A DNA stretch of 64,000 nt from Corbicula japonica (GCA_038501625.1 JAZAYU010001126.1:19155-83154), one strand, 5' to 3'; shown: positions 48,300-61,334, counted from the stretch's first letter. Translations and numbers: made by a program. Notes: generated by a model not told the origin, from the sequence alone.

Positions 48300-48620
48300 T
48301 GTAAAATCATTGGACCGGATGGAATAATTCTAATGATGAATGGTAGAAGTGTTTAACGCGCTATGAGTCTGTAAAGGCTATGATTTAAGAGTGTTTCATA
48401 CTTATAGCACTGCTGCGAGCTTCGATTATCTACACCAAAATAGGCTTTATTCTACTAGAAGTATGGAGAAAATGATAAGAAAAAAATATTGGAACTAACG
48501 CGATTTTAAATCGGGATATTTCTCTGGTACGTACAATTCAGTTTAATAGTTTTAATCATTCCAAAGCGTGTGTTTTAAATAGATGATTTCTTTGTCGGTT
48601 ACTTAAATGTCATTATAAAT
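48300..48620 (+). repeat. Dispersed repeat, copy 2
   Basis: Counterpart of 10441-10990: GGTAGAAGTGTTTA, TAAGAGTGTTTCATACTTATA and GCACTGCTGCGAGCTTCG occur in the same order and orientation. Confidence 0.45.
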
Positions 48621-48650
48621 CTATAGCAAAATGCTTAACTGGTGTGAATT

Positions 48651-48675
48651 ATTGGGTGACGTCACGTCACCCAAT
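48651..48675. promoter_or_regulatory. 25-bp perfect palindrome containing TGACGT half sites
   Basis: Arms ATTGGGTGACGT and ACGTCACCCAAT around a central C. Each arm carries TGACGT, the half site of CREB/ATF-type bZIP proteins. No gene start is recognised nearby, so a regulatory role is only a possibility. Confidence 0.4.
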
Positions 48676-49244
48676 GCTACAGTATATGTGAATTTCTCAA
48701 TGGTACCTCGCTCTCTATCTACTTCGTGCTAATGAACGCGGTACCAAATGTGAAATCCGATCATTTTACCTCCAGAGAGTTCACTGAGTTTATGAGACGG
48801 TAGACGGCGCAGCTCGATTGTCCTGAAATCTGAACACACATTTTTGTGGAATTTTTGTGATAAAACTTCCAGATTAAGGTTTCAGAACAGTATGGATTAT
48901 CTTGGAAAAATAAGGTACATTAATCTCTCTAATTGTTTAAGTTTTGGGAATAGCAGCTTTCTCACAGATAAGAACTCACAAGTGGTGAACTGTATCATGT
49001 CATTATAAACTTGCTTTATTGCTTTTGCTATCTTGTTTACCGTAGAGCTCTTGAGAAAATTATCATTTTATGAATGAAATTTTTGCAGAGGACATCGACA
49101 TTAGACATACTTCAGTATTCTTAAAAAATATTTTATTTGATTTTGAATTTGATTTAAAAGGTAAAATCAAACTGAAGAAAAGAAGAGATTGTAGTATCTA
49201 GCTGTTAAACATAAGGTTGAATTACACCAAATCACGCTGTATCC

Positions 49245-50446
49245 CTCCTTGACTGTTTCACTGCGCATGTCTGTATTTCATCAGACAACGACAGTAGTAA
49301 ACCAATTTTGTCTGGATGCTATAGCCGCCAGAGAATCCTTAGCGAGCTTCAGTTATCTTTCCTGGAGGTTTAAATATAGGCGGTATTCCCCACGCTTGCA
49401 AGTAAAGTACATTCTGCTGCTGGAGATTAACAACACCAGTTAGATTTAAAATTACAACGAACTCGGAGTCATATTACAAGATGTATGTTTACCATCATCC
49501 CAGCAGGGTTGCTGATAGCAATTTGATGCCACTTCAATGTCGGTCACTGTTTTATTGCCATTCATATGTTTGGAATGGATATTATGCTGAAATATGTAGG
49601 CTATCTGTATTGTTACGACGCTTGTAATAACTGCTGGTGTAGTGCATCGGGGGTTTAAATGTTAACCATTTGAGTTGCACAAATGCTTTACAATGTTTGC
49701 CATATCCTGTCGTTCAGGGCGACATTTAAACCTTCTAGATGCTGGTTTAATAAAGTATAAGCTGTACCTATTCTTTTCTTTATCACAAATGGTTTATATT
49801 TACTCGTTATTCTGTTATTCACGTCAAGTGTTATGATGAATTATTGTAATGAGCAATAGGCCTAGTTGATAAGAAGCTGGAGAGAAAATTTTAAAATAGA
49901 TACAGAAAGCAGGCGTGACGTAATCCAGCAGCCAATCAGAGGCCTCTTGTTTTTGGTTTACAACAGTCGTTTATTTTCTGATAACGACGGTGAAAGAGTC
50001 TATATCCCTCCGTGGTCCATTCGAATGAAGTCCGTTTTAATAATATGCTATTTTTTCTCATCATCTGGGGGCGTCTTAACTGTTCGAAATCGGCCTGTTT
50101 GTGGCTTGTTTGCAGAAATAACATATTAGGAAAATAAATGAAAGCAATTTCATGCCTATATCTCGTTTGGTAGAGGCGAACTAGTTCCGGATAAGCGGAT
50201 GTATATTTTTGGCACCGTATTTGCGATACCGCGTTTAAAATAGGGTCTGTCCGGTTAGAGATCAGTAATTTTCTTACAAGTAAGTTAACCCCCTATTTCC
50301 TGTGTGTTTTTGAAGAGATGAAATGTAGATCTTCACGGCAATATATGGTTGTCTAGAAATTAAGATGACAGAAATCATGTTAAATGTACATTGAATATTG
50401 AGAATTTAACATTGAGGTCTATGGGAATCGGATTAACATTGGTTCA
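49245..50446 (+). repeat. Duplicated block, copy 1 (about 1.2 kb)
   Basis: Begins CTTGACTGTTTCACTGCGCA, contains CAGTAGTAAACCAATTTTGT and CGTCGTTATTT-type strings, and ends ACATTGGTTCAA. The next block repeats it in the same orientation at about 90% identity. Confidence 0.75.
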
Positions 50447-53400
50447 ACCTTGACTGTTTCACTGCGCATGTCTGTACTATCAGCAGACAGCGACAGTAGT
50501 AAACCAATTTTGTCTGGCGACTATAATCGCCAGAGAATCCTTAGCGAGCTTAAGTTATCTTTCCTTGAGGTTTAAATATAGGCGATATAACCCAGGTATT
50601 CAAGTAAAGTATGTGCTGCTGGAGATTAGAAGTTTAACACCATTTAGTGTTAGATAAACATACAACAAACCCAGAGTCATATTACAAGATGCATGTTTAC
50701 CATTATCCCAACAGGGTTGCTGATAGCAATTTGATGCCACTTTATTCTCGGTCACTGATTTATTTGAAAGGAATGCCTACTAAACTGAGATACGTTAAAC
50801 CTTCGAGTTGCACAAATCTGCACAATGTTTGTCATAACATGTCGTTCAGTGCAGTGCGATGTTTACACTTTCTAGTTGCTGGTTTAATAAAGTGTAAGCT
50901 GTACCTCTTCTTTTTTTATCACAAAGGGCGCACATTTTCTCTTTATCCATGTCAAGTTTTATCATGAATTATTGTGATGAGCAATAGGCCTAGTTGATAA
51001 GAAGCTGGAGAGAAAATATTAAAATAGATACAGAAAGCAAGTGTGACGTCATCCAGCAGCCAATCAGAGGCCTCTAGGTTTTGGTTTACAACAGTCGTTT
51101 ATTTTCTGATAACGACGGAGAAAGAGTCTAGGTTCAACCATAAGTCCCTGTGGTTGTTGTTGTTGTTTGACCCTCCCGCCTCTGACCGAGGACATTATGG
51201 TGTGGTTCGTGAAGTCCCTGTGGTTTATCATCATTGTATTATAAACTCTCTCTCATATCTGTTGTATGAATCATTTTCTGGACGAATGATGGGTCATAAT
51301 ATATTATTACTATGTAACTATTACTTGATTATATTTACTATAGTACAATTAGGCCGGCGCTAGCGAATGCTGAGAACCATGTGGCCCGGCTTTGGCATAG
51401 TATAAAGTATGGAGTGGAGTCTTGGAGTGGAGTCTTGGAGTTAAATAATATGATCCCCTATAAATTTGTCCCAGTCTGGGATACTTGTGGACAGTGTTTG
51501 TGATTTTTAGGACAACTAGATATGTGATTTTTATAAATAACTGTCAAAATTCACACAATGTCTGCAGAGCTTTTTTCTGTGTTAATTGGAGCAGAGACAG
51601 TTTCTAGGGAACTGAGATGATAGACGTTGGACATTAACTCTTGGTGTACCTTAAATCATTATTCGACAATTAGACTGAACTTAAGCTTTAGCAATAAAAC
51701 ATCTGTTCTAAGGTGAATTCAAGGTGTTCTTATGGAATGGGAATTTTTACAGCTTTAATAAAACATTTAATAAAGCAAACCTGTGATTAATACAAATGTT
51801 TTACAACAATTGTTTATATTAAAATAATTAAATATCATTTGTTATTATAAAGTTGTACTTTCATTTCAATAAAACAACTGTGATGCAATATGAATACATG
51901 AAGGATCTCAAACCTTGAAGTATGCAATATATATATATTAGCATGCTGATCATGTATAATCAAGTTATTTACTTTTATGCAAACCAGTTGGAAAATCAAT
52001 TGATGGAAACAACATAAAATGGCCAACATTAATGACATTAAATATTCAGATTTGTTGCTTGTACAATAAATGTTTTGTTGGGTATGTCTCCTCCAAATTA
52101 ATAGGTCAATAATGGTTCAAACAATGTTCTCTCTATGCTACTGCCAGTGATACTGCTCAGTTATATGACATGCTAAATGGTCGGTTCAAGGCACCATGAC
52201 AGCCCAAGAGAATTTCAAGAAAAACAAAGATCTAATCTTGACACTTATGGGTTCCTGCCATAACAAGGTCGACTCATTACAAAAAGTGCAGGTGCATCCA
52301 TATTTTGTGATAGATGTCATGGGATGTAAGAATAATAAACTGTAAAACGCATTAATTTCGCGTGGAGAAAATTTCGCGATTTTCATAAAAAAATCACCAA
52401 ATTTCATTATTCGCGTATTTATGAACTTGCGACGTCGTCAGACTCGAAATCGAAAGTATATAAGGATAATTTATTACCGTGATCACGATTTCATAAGTAA
52501 TTAAATCAAATAACTGAATTGTGGCGAAAAAGGAATTTTATGCGGCGTTTAAAGTGATTAACAGTTCTGTTAAAGTTGCCTCTTTTCGCATAATTATCGG
52601 ATATATCAAAACTCATCATATATTTGCGATATGTATGAATTCACTAGGTAAACGATTCGCGAATATTAGCGAAAATAAAACTAACGCGAATAAAAACCAG
52701 TTCTTCAGTATTGTTTTTGAAAACTGTTCTTTGAACATTACTTTTGACTTTTAAACTGATAATCATAATGAAAGAAGGCTTTAAGCCCTCGGCAGATATA
52801 AAAATAATGACAATTATTGTTTATGATTTCAGAAAAAAATTCTGTCAAAAAACTAGAAATTTAAAATAGTTTAAGGTATATTCTGCCCATATTGTACTCT
52901 TGAGATAAAAATACATTTAAAAAATTAAAATACCATACAATATTACTACTGGTATGAAGATTATTATCAAAATACAAGGGATTCTTTATTTATTTTTTGT
53001 TAAAATCTTAAAACACCGCACAGTTTTTTAACACATGCAGATCAGCAAACTTAACATTGTGTTGCTATAAAAAAAAGAAAGTGGTAATTAACTATTATTA
53101 AAGTGCAATTAAAAATATTGATCATAAATAGCTTAGAAGACATTCGTGTGTACTGAAACATGCTTATTACATAAAATAATAAGTATGTTTACTATAAGAT
53201 TTGAACCCATGACCGCTACAGATAAAAAAGAATATCATTGTCATGAAATATTTCAAAACTAAGACTAAACCAACTCCAAGGTCAGACCAAATTGTCACTC
53301 CAAAAATTCAGCTCCAAAATTCAGCTCCAAGGTCAGACTCCAGACTCCACTCCAAGACTCCACTCCAAGACTCCACTCCATACTTTATACTATGCCCCCG

Positions 53401-53935
53401 GCTTTATATATAGATTGTTAAGTAATGAACGGGAACCATGTTGTATGTACGTTAAGTTCAAGGTTGCATTATGGTAAATAACTCAGTATTCCTCCGTGGT
53501 CCACTCGAATGAAGTCCGTTTCAATATATGCTATTTTTTTCTCTTCATCTGGGGGCCTCTTAACCGTTAGAAATCGACCTGTTTGTGACTTGTTTGCGGG
53601 AATAACATGTCAGGAAAATAAATGAAAGCAATTTCATGTCTATATCTCGTTTGGTAGAGGCGAACTAGTTCCGGAAGAGCGGATGTATATATTTGGCACC
53701 GTATTTGCGATACCGCGTTTAAAATAGGGTCTGTTCGGTTAGAGATCAGTAATTTTCTTACAAGTAAGTTAACCCCCCATTTGCTGTGTGTTTTTGAATT
53801 GATGAAATGTAGATCTTCACAGTCATATATGGTTGTCTAGAAATTAAGATGATAGAAATCATGTTAAATGTGCATTGAATATTGGGAATTTAACATTGAA
53901 GTCTATGGGAATTGGATTTACCTTGGTTCAACCTC
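50447..53935 (+). repeat. Duplicated block, copy 2, interrupted at 51137-53487
   Basis: Left part 50447-51136 and right part 53488-53935 together match copy 1. The break falls within copy 1's GAGTCTATATCCCTCCGTGG. The 2.35-kb interruption contains the 51394-53396 transposon plus about 330 bp of flanking DNA absent from copy 1. Confidence 0.72.
51394..53396. mobile_element. Non-autonomous DNA transposon, 48-bp perfect TIRs, 9-bp TSD (2,003 bp)
   Basis: The TIRs (51394-51441 and 53349-53396) begin GGCATAGTATAAAGTATGGA and continue with two GGAGTGGAGTCTT units. CCCGGCTTT flanks both ends (51385-51393 and 53397-53405), a perfect 9-bp target duplication. The right end has more GGAGT units. A 9-bp duplication suits Mutator-like (MULE) elements, which is inference. 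The interior has no long frame; it holds TTCGCG-rich sequence at 52360-52690. Confidence 0.82.
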
Positions 53936-53983
53936 AAGGTCAAGCTATTTATAATTGAGTATATAAATATAAATATTGAATTG

Positions 53984-55725
53984 AATAGAGGTCTTTCACA
54001 TTGTTGTGCGCATGCGTCGTACGCCACGTTAGGTGCGGAAAATATTGGTTTTATCCTAAACCGACAAGTGAGGGGGCACTTAACTGTGTCATTGCTAACA
54101 GAATGAACAGATATGATCACGGTGTCGTCTTAAAGCTAATGATAAATTATAATAATAATTATGATAAAGCATAATAAATTCGAGTTTTAGAATTTCCGAA
54201 CATAATAGGCTTAAAACGTCTGGTCGGCAAGATTTGACTGTGAAAAGCGTAAAACAATCAAAGACGTGGTTGCCACTTTGAATCGGGAAGTCTTATATGA
54301 AAACAAATACATTGTGGATTACACGTTACTGAATATTTTCCACAGACACATATATAAGCGTATCGAGTTTTTCTGACAAAATGCGTTTACTTCAAGAAAT
54401 ATATTTTATGTTACATGATCTCTCTAAATTGGAGGTAAACGGATGAATTCAGCAATGTATCGGCGTTGAATACTCGTCGTTGTATTCAACGCCCGTTAAG
54501 CTTATTAAGTTATTCATCTTATTATAAACATCATTTTTTTTATATAAAATCGTCAGCCATAGTCAATAGACATTAGTTTAAGTCGCATTTCATGAATATC
54601 TACGTGTTACGGGAATGATGTAGAAAGAAGATAAAATGTCCGCAGACCTCAAAAATCTCAGGATTTTATCTGAAATCTCCGGACCGTAAGGTTCTTCTCC
54701 GGATCTAAGGATTTTCAGGCAAAATCTCAGGATTTAAAAATATTGAAAAGGATAATTAATGAAACATAAATTTAACTGAATTTAGAATGGGTTTTACAAT
54801 TATATTGTTTAATATTAAGAAACTTGGTCTTGGTCACGGCTCCAAAATTTCCTGTTTATTGAGAGATTACGTGATAGTGACACGCTGCCTCGGGCACACA
54901 TGTACACAACAGCTAAGTGTCATAAAACTAAACTCGGACCTGAATATCGCAGTCCCGTTCATTTGTTTTGGTCCATGGTCATTTTGATTTTAAACAGAAA
55001 TGAAAATATTATATTTCAAAAGCTTCAGCGACAACAATTACGAACTTCAACATCAAACTAGTTTTTATTAAAAAAACAACAACAAAACTCTCTGGATTTT
55101 TTTTGAATAGGTTTTGGTTGGCCTGCCGTCCGGCAATATTCGTTTGGTTCAATCAATTAAACCATTTCTCGGGTTGTAGCTGGAATCATCCTATTATGTA
55201 AATATGGAATATTTTTTCACAAAAGCAAAACAAGCAAAACACATATCAACCTAGTCGCCGACGAGCTACATCAGAATATAATTATGTCTCATTCCACTAT
55301 AAATTATAGCGGTACAAAAAAATGCCGTAAAACGGTAAAATGTCCGATAATGTTCGTCTGAATTGTCAATTATACAGATTTATTTTTAGTAAACACAATT
55401 CACGTGTGTATTTTCATAAAAAACCCAAACAAATCCGTTGGATACTCGCGTCCTGAAAATACCGCGATAAACAATGTTTAAAATGCGCATAAACTTTCTT
55501 GATGTGCTTTTAAATGATCATAACGTTTTTTTTTATTCTTCGTTGTTTGACTGAACTTACTTATTTTAAAATTTGAAATGATTAATAAACATTTTCTTAA
55601 TTTTATAATCACTTAGTCATATTAATAATAGTAAACGATGCCCCCTCGCGTGCATTTATCGACTAAATATGCTCTTCAATTTTAGAGAGCGCTAAGGGGA
55701 GGTAACAATGTGAAAGAACTCTATT
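53984..55725. mobile_element. TIR DNA transposon, copy 2 (1.74 kb)
   Basis: Same ends and same internal order as copy 1 (GTGCGCATGCGTCGTACGCC near the left; CGTGTTACGGGAATGATGTA, CCTGCCGTCCGGCAATATTC and GATGCCCCCTCGCGTGCATT further in). It directly follows the 49-54 kb duplication. Both copies keep a 66-codon frame (MGFTIILxNxKKLGLGHGSK), probably by sequence identity, not selection. Confidence 0.75.
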
Positions 55726-57274
55726 ATCTCCCCTTAACTATAAATATAAATATATACATGTATAGATTATATAAATAGATCGATTAGTCGGTGTTTTCTT
55801 TTAATTATGCGAATTGAAAGTTTATTTTTGTAAGCAGTTATAGAAAGAGTGTACATGTAGTAAGAGACATTGTTCAGATAGTTATTCTTGGATGATATTG
55901 AAGTTTGTGTTCTGTTTACGAATATTGGCAATCCTATGACTTGATTTTCGGCGCGTGAATGTGACCTATATTACGATGGTTCTTTGTTTACAAATGGTTT
56001 TGATGTTGAAATTGACGGTTCTATTGGGTTTCTGTTTTACAAGAAGGCGATTTCGTGTCTATAAAGTAAATAATGATTGTATAACCATTTTTTGTATGTC
56101 TTTTTCTGTTGTTAAGAATAATTGTGACTCATCCCCATCCCCTCCCATTCCCCACCCCCCCCCCCCCCCCCGGTTTACGGGATCAAGATGCTGAATTTAG
56201 AAAGTTAGTATAGATTTTTCATCCTGAAAGTACCAAAGGAATTGCCATGTACGTGGTAGGACAATTTTGAAAGATAATGTTGAATTTAAATAGAGCAAAT
56301 TCATTTAATGTGGTTGGTGCTATGCTAATACCTGCATGAACTCTTACACCCAACATCTAACTTCTTTAAATGTCGTCCACATATTACACGTCTGTGTTAT
56401 ACTTTTCTTGTGATAGTAGACTTGGCTATAGCAGCATAGTAATAAAGCTTATATATACAAACTCTGGTAGTTGTTAGAACATTACATCTGGTGCATCCAA
56501 AAGTTAACATGTGAGTCATACAAGGGTTTGTCTGATATCTCATGGGATCTTTCGGTTATTTATTGTTAGTGTGGGGGTGTCCTGGGGTAATTAGTAACAC
56601 CCTAAATTCAATACATGTATCGTTTAATCGGCAAATTATCAAATACAAAACCTGCTTACTATACAGTGGTGTTTATCAATCGGTAAGTGGTTTTACTTTG
56701 TTTATTTTATAAAAATTTTAACATGCGCTGAAATAACCATGTAATTTGGAGAAAAATTTGTCCGTTTCCCCGTCCAATCAAAACGTAATGTACGCAACGT
56801 GATTGAAGAATATTCCTTCGAAAGTTTCTTACTATAAAATATCTTGACAAATTTCAGTTAAAATAGATAATAATTTTCATAAAATTTATCGATTATTACA
56901 AATCTTGCGCATATTTATCGTATAAAACGTTCAAATTAATTCGTACTCGAAATTTTCGCCCCAACTCAGTCTTGGATATTAGCATCCACCCGAATGCCCG
57001 CGGTAGATAAAAACTTGATAAAGCAGAAGCCGGACACACAAACTTTTGCTCTGCCATCCAAACTCCTCAAATACACAAAATCTGTAGATGATGTGACATT
57101 ATGATAATCACTCTAAAACGTCACCCATCAGTACTTTCAGTGCTTTGATTTTATTTTAACCTTACGAACAAGCCGCAAAAGTTAAGATATAACAATTGAA
57201 AACAAAACGGAAATATTGTTACGTCGCGCGCTCCAAATCCAATGGCTGATATCATGTTATTAGCCCTCGCTAGT

Positions 57275-57322
57275 TTTGTCGCCTTGACGGTACGGATTTG
57301 CTCCCCAGTAGCAGCAAATTTT
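57275..57322 (+). repeat. SINE-like head fragment
   Basis: GTCGCCTTGACGGTACGGAT followed by TTGCTCCCCAGTAGCAGC matches the head of the 21.3 kb units. Confidence 0.5.
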
Positions 57323-57915
57323 AAGTGTGAAGGTAAAAGCTTAGTAGGTAAAGATTTCGGGCAATGATGCAAAAGATAGCGAAATATATATTGTATTTGT
57401 TTCTTTCCTAACATATTCTATGTTTTTTTTAAATAAGTTTTAATTTTTAATTTTCATTATTTAATTCTCTTTTACCTTGTTTTCATGTACATTTATTAAT
57501 ATAAAAATATATTTCTGTGACTCCTCTTCACCACAGGAAGCTGAGGCCTATTAGCTATGATGTTTTGTTGATATTTCAAGTAAATGGAATTTTCATTTCA
57601 TTCTCTTTACCTTATTTACCAAACTGAAAAAACATATTGTAAAAATTCTTTGGCATCGTACAAATAATGTGTTACAGAAAGCGTCCTATCGCTAACGGTT
57701 TAAACTACAAATTAACGCGACTTTTAAATGCATTTTTTTCTACTTCTGCATAAAATTATTCTCGTTTGGGATATACATATGTGTGCTGGTGTTTAGTGAA
57801 GAAAATATGGTTTTATGTTTATTACGGTAATGTTATGGTTAGTGACTTGGCGGGAACAAGGGGATGGTCAGTACACGAGAATGTCGAGGTGTACAGGATA
57901 TATAAGGCAATAATG

Positions 57916-57920
<5 letters not shown>

Positions 57921-57946
<26 letters not shown>
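57921..57946 (+). repeat. GT dinucleotide microsatellite
   Basis: Thirteen GT units. Confidence 0.95.
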
Positions 57947-58618
57947 TTGAGTTTATTTAAAGACGCCCTTAGAGAGCATATGGGCGTCTGTCTATTATTA
58001 TTTTAATATCTACATGTATATTTAAAGTGCTCATTTTAAAAATTGTAGAAAACACAAGAGGTAAGTGTGAAGTTTTGTTTGTGTATTGAAAAGATATTTC
58101 GACAACAAATGTTACGGTAAATCGCAGACTAGTGTTAAGGTCAGTTTATATAATTTAGTTAATTAAGTTGTCTTTTGATAAATTATTGCTTCTTTGTATT
58201 TCGGTTACTTGCTAACCTGGGTTGCTTCCAGACGTGGCAATTACTAAGCTGGTTGGCTCGGAGCTAGCCGTTGATTTTTATTTGATAACTTGTATCTAGT
58301 TTCAATACGGTTGAGGGGGGAAAATAACATTATGGCGCATTGTATTATGTAGGTTTTTTTTCATTTAGTTCATGTTTTTATTGTATTATTCGTCGTGAAT
58401 GATAATTTATTTCATAATAATTGTACTATTTCATGTTTCAACGTAATCATTTACACGTATGCTCCAAGGTTATTCGTTGTGAGGCTTTCTTGTCCCCAAA
58501 CTGTTTACAGTGAACCTTGTAGATAGTGATAGTGCTAGCATCTTGAATAGTGACGAGGTAAAACTGACTCGATCCGTTCAAATATTATAATTGCTATATT
58601 CTTTGTGTTTATGGTTAA

Positions 58619-58894
58619 TTGTTATATGAAGATGAGTTGTTCACATTCATTTCTGTAACTATACCTTCGTGTAAGTCTGAACGTGAATTAGGAAAGTTCC
58701 TTAGATGGGATGAGACCCTATTTCGAGAAAGCTGTTGTACCTATATCAAGTATACATGTACGTCACAAATTGAAATTTGGTCGTGTTTACTAGTGCTTAT
58801 CATTTTTTTAGGATTAAGCATTTATTCAATTTTAAGTTTCAAACGACGGAAACGATACATAATTTTTAACTCTTTTGTGATGTTGAAAAACTGA
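58619..58894 (+). CDS. Candidate ORF with one membrane segment
   Basis: 91 codons: a hydrophilic Cys-containing part (SCKSERELGKFLRWDETLF), then a hydrophobic stretch WSCLLVLIIFLGLSIYSI followed by KRRKR, as in a single-pass protein with a cytosolic basic stop-transfer. No family recognised and no supporting splice context. Weak evidence. Confidence 0.2.
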   Translation: MLYEDELFTFISVTIPSCKSERELGKFLRWDETLFRESCCTYIKYTCTSQIEIWSCLLVLIIFLGLSIYSILSFKRRKRYIIFNSFVMLKN

Positions 58895-59828
58895 AAAGAG
58901 TAATTACTCCTTTCAATCAAATCTCGTTCCTTTAAAAAAACATGTATGTTATACTTGCTAATTTTTACTTCCAACATTACACAAGTCTGTAGATTTAACG
59001 GGAAAGTAATGAATAACATTATTTTTTTCCGATTTGCATACATTTCACCTGCTGGTGCCAGAAATATATATATTTATGATTAGTTTCTTGACATAAATTT
59101 ACAAGAACCTGTCGATTCATATTACACTATATTACATGTTGGCTTGAATTTTGTGGTTCGTGAAGGTTTTTCTGAGTTGGAATATTGAAATTGTCAGAAT
59201 AAAACTTTCGCACTATCAGTGAATTTTAGAAAGTTTTACAGTTTTGAGATACAATAAATTCAAAACGGTTACCGTTTAGTATGGATGTTTCCACACTCTT
59301 TGTTGCTGTTGTTTGTTGTTGTTTTTTTCGGTATGATAAAACGATGCAATTTGACTATTTCTATTGAACTTGCTGTCATAACTTTATTAATAACTAGAAT
59401 ACTGTATAAATTGCAGCGAATTAGAAAATAAATGTTATTAATTATAAAAGACTTGTGCGTTTGGAAAGTTACAAAAGTAGGTAGCCAAGATGGTTACGTT
59501 AAAGATACTTTTCGATACAGATTATATACAGAGGCATACTATTTATACATTGTGTTAACAATTTAATGAAGAATTCTAGTTCAATTTGCCTTGGTATTTA
59601 TTTACAACAAAGCAAATTATATTTTCTCAATTTCTAAAAAGATGGACCAGACCGAATATCGTTTTAAAATTTATACAAGTCGGACTTAAATGATTTACAT
59701 TCAGTTTTCGTAGTCTTGTTTAACTGTGATCATGTGTAAAAACCCGGTTGGATGGGTTGTTTGTTTTTATCATGTGACTTTTAGACTGATTGTCTGTTTA
59801 CTCTATTACAGATAAGTCACTTGGCGAA

Positions 59829-60382
59829 TGGTGTTTGCCCTATTGAGGTTGTGTGACCCACAATGGGTCTGTTTTTGCCCTATTGAGGGTGTTTGATCCA
59901 CGATGGGTCTGTTTTTTGCCCAATTGAGGGTGTTTGATCCACGATGGATCGTTGTTTGCCCTATTGCGGGTTTTTGACCCACGATGGATCGCCGTTTGCC
60001 CTATTGAGGATGTTTGATCCACGATGGATCGTTGTTTGCCCTATTGAGGGTGTTTGACCTACGATGGGTCTGTGTTTGTCCTATTGAGGGTGTTTGATCC
60101 ACGATGGATCGTTGTTTGCCCTATTGAGGGTGTTTGATCCACGATGGATCGTTGTTTGCCCTATTGAGGGTGTTTGACCCACGATGGGTCTGTGTTTGCC
60201 CTATTGAGGGTGTTTAATCCACGATGCATCGTTGTTTGCCTATTGAGGGTGTTGGCCCACGATGAGTCTTTTTTTGCCCTATTGAGGTCGTTTGATCCAC
60301 GATGGATCGTTTTTTTTTTGCCCTATTGAGGGTGTTTGATTCTGGATGGGTCGTTGTTTGGCCTTTTGAGGGTGTGTGACCT
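59829..60382 (+). repeat. Minisatellite, about 40-bp unit, about 14 copies
   Basis: Unit: TTTGCCCTATTGAGGGTG, TTTGATCCACGATGGATCG, TTG. Two variants alternate irregularly, CGATGGATCG and CGATGGGTCTG. Most units carry GATCCA-CGA-TGGATC, a 6-bp inverted repeat. Edge units have diverged most. Confidence 0.92.
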
Positions 60383-60821
60383 AGCAGTCGGATTTTCGTA
60401 TTAACCCGACCGTCAGGTCATAATACAGTTTTTGCCATTAATTGTTTTTGACTGTAGCTTTATACATTTTAGTTAAAAAATTCGATTTTTGGCAAAAGCT
60501 GTAGGCTATTTCAGATTATCTATATGGTCTTCTACTTGTTGATGAACTGGTACGACATCTTCGTTATCATGAATGCGACAGACGCAGATGCTTATTGTCA
60601 ACTCATCATTTATTGAAGGTAAAATGTATCAAGGAAAGTTCTCTCTTAGTAAAACTCGATTATATTAGTACTGGCAAATACGAAACCTTATTCCTAAATA
60701 TGGTGTTTTTATTGATTATGTGATGTATAGAACATAAGAGAATAATTGATTTACTCACTCTAACAGAGTGAGTAAGATTACGTATTGAAATAATTACATT
60801 AAAAAGCAGCAGCAAAAATCA

Positions 60822-60897
60822 ACCTCTCACGGGATTCGAACATAAAACCATTAAAACCTATGTTTTTTATCAAATGCGTTACTGTCACTGCTAGAAA
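60822..60897 (-). repeat. Degenerate tRNA-like sequence
   Basis: B-box-like TGTTCGAATCCC and an upstream TAGCAGTGACAGTAACGC resembling a D arm are about 50 bp apart on the minus strand. The anticodon arm is not convincing. Likely an old SINE or tRNA relic. Confidence 0.35.
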
Positions 60898-61334
60898 CCT
60901 ATTGAACAATTCTCTATACATGTACATTTTACATCATGAAGCTACGATTTCAAAATTGACATCCCTTTTTCTGGACTATTCCAAATATCTAATTTATGAT
61001 TAACTTTTTTCACATAAAACATGAACTAGAATGAACTGTTGATTATCTACTCAACAAAACGTGAAAAGGTCTGGCCTTAATTTCATAAAAGATTTTGGCA
61101 TATATTTCCGTGAAAGTCAAAGTTATTGAACTGTTGAAGCTAGAGCAAACAAGGGGTTTATAGTCCAATTGTACGCATTCAGCCGTGAATGTTTTCTGTA
61201 TTTATAGATATTAATGTCCTAAGAACTAGGATTTTATACATTGTAAACGTTGTTATCTTGCGTCAATACGAAAAGGAGATCTTACTGAATTGCAGTCAAG
61301 AATTTCAGTGTGGCCTTTATTAGAAAAAATATGT

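Larger units (their letters stand above)
46510..49244. other. Upstream of the MIEAP-like start; no gene recognised
   Basis: Should include the promoter and 5' UTR of the MIEAP-like gene, but I see no TATA or initiator that stands out. Contains the repeats at 47.8, 48.0, 48.3 and 48.65 kb. Confidence 0.4.
55726..59828. other. No confident gene
   Basis: Holds a poly-C tract, a SINE fragment, a GT microsatellite and the weak membrane ORF at 58619. Otherwise AT-rich noncoding DNA. Confidence 0.45.

Noticed and set aside
49866..50129. 87-codon frame beginning MIRSWRENFKIDTESRRD
   Set aside because: Lies in the duplicated block and its frame is not kept in the second copy; likely chance.
55955..56194. 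79-codon frame ending in a Pro run
   Set aside because: The Pro run comes from the poly-C tract at 56155-56171; no other support.
59840..60022. Minus-strand repetitive peptide in the minisatellite
   Set aside because: The 40-bp unit is not a multiple of three, so the frame breaks from unit to unit.
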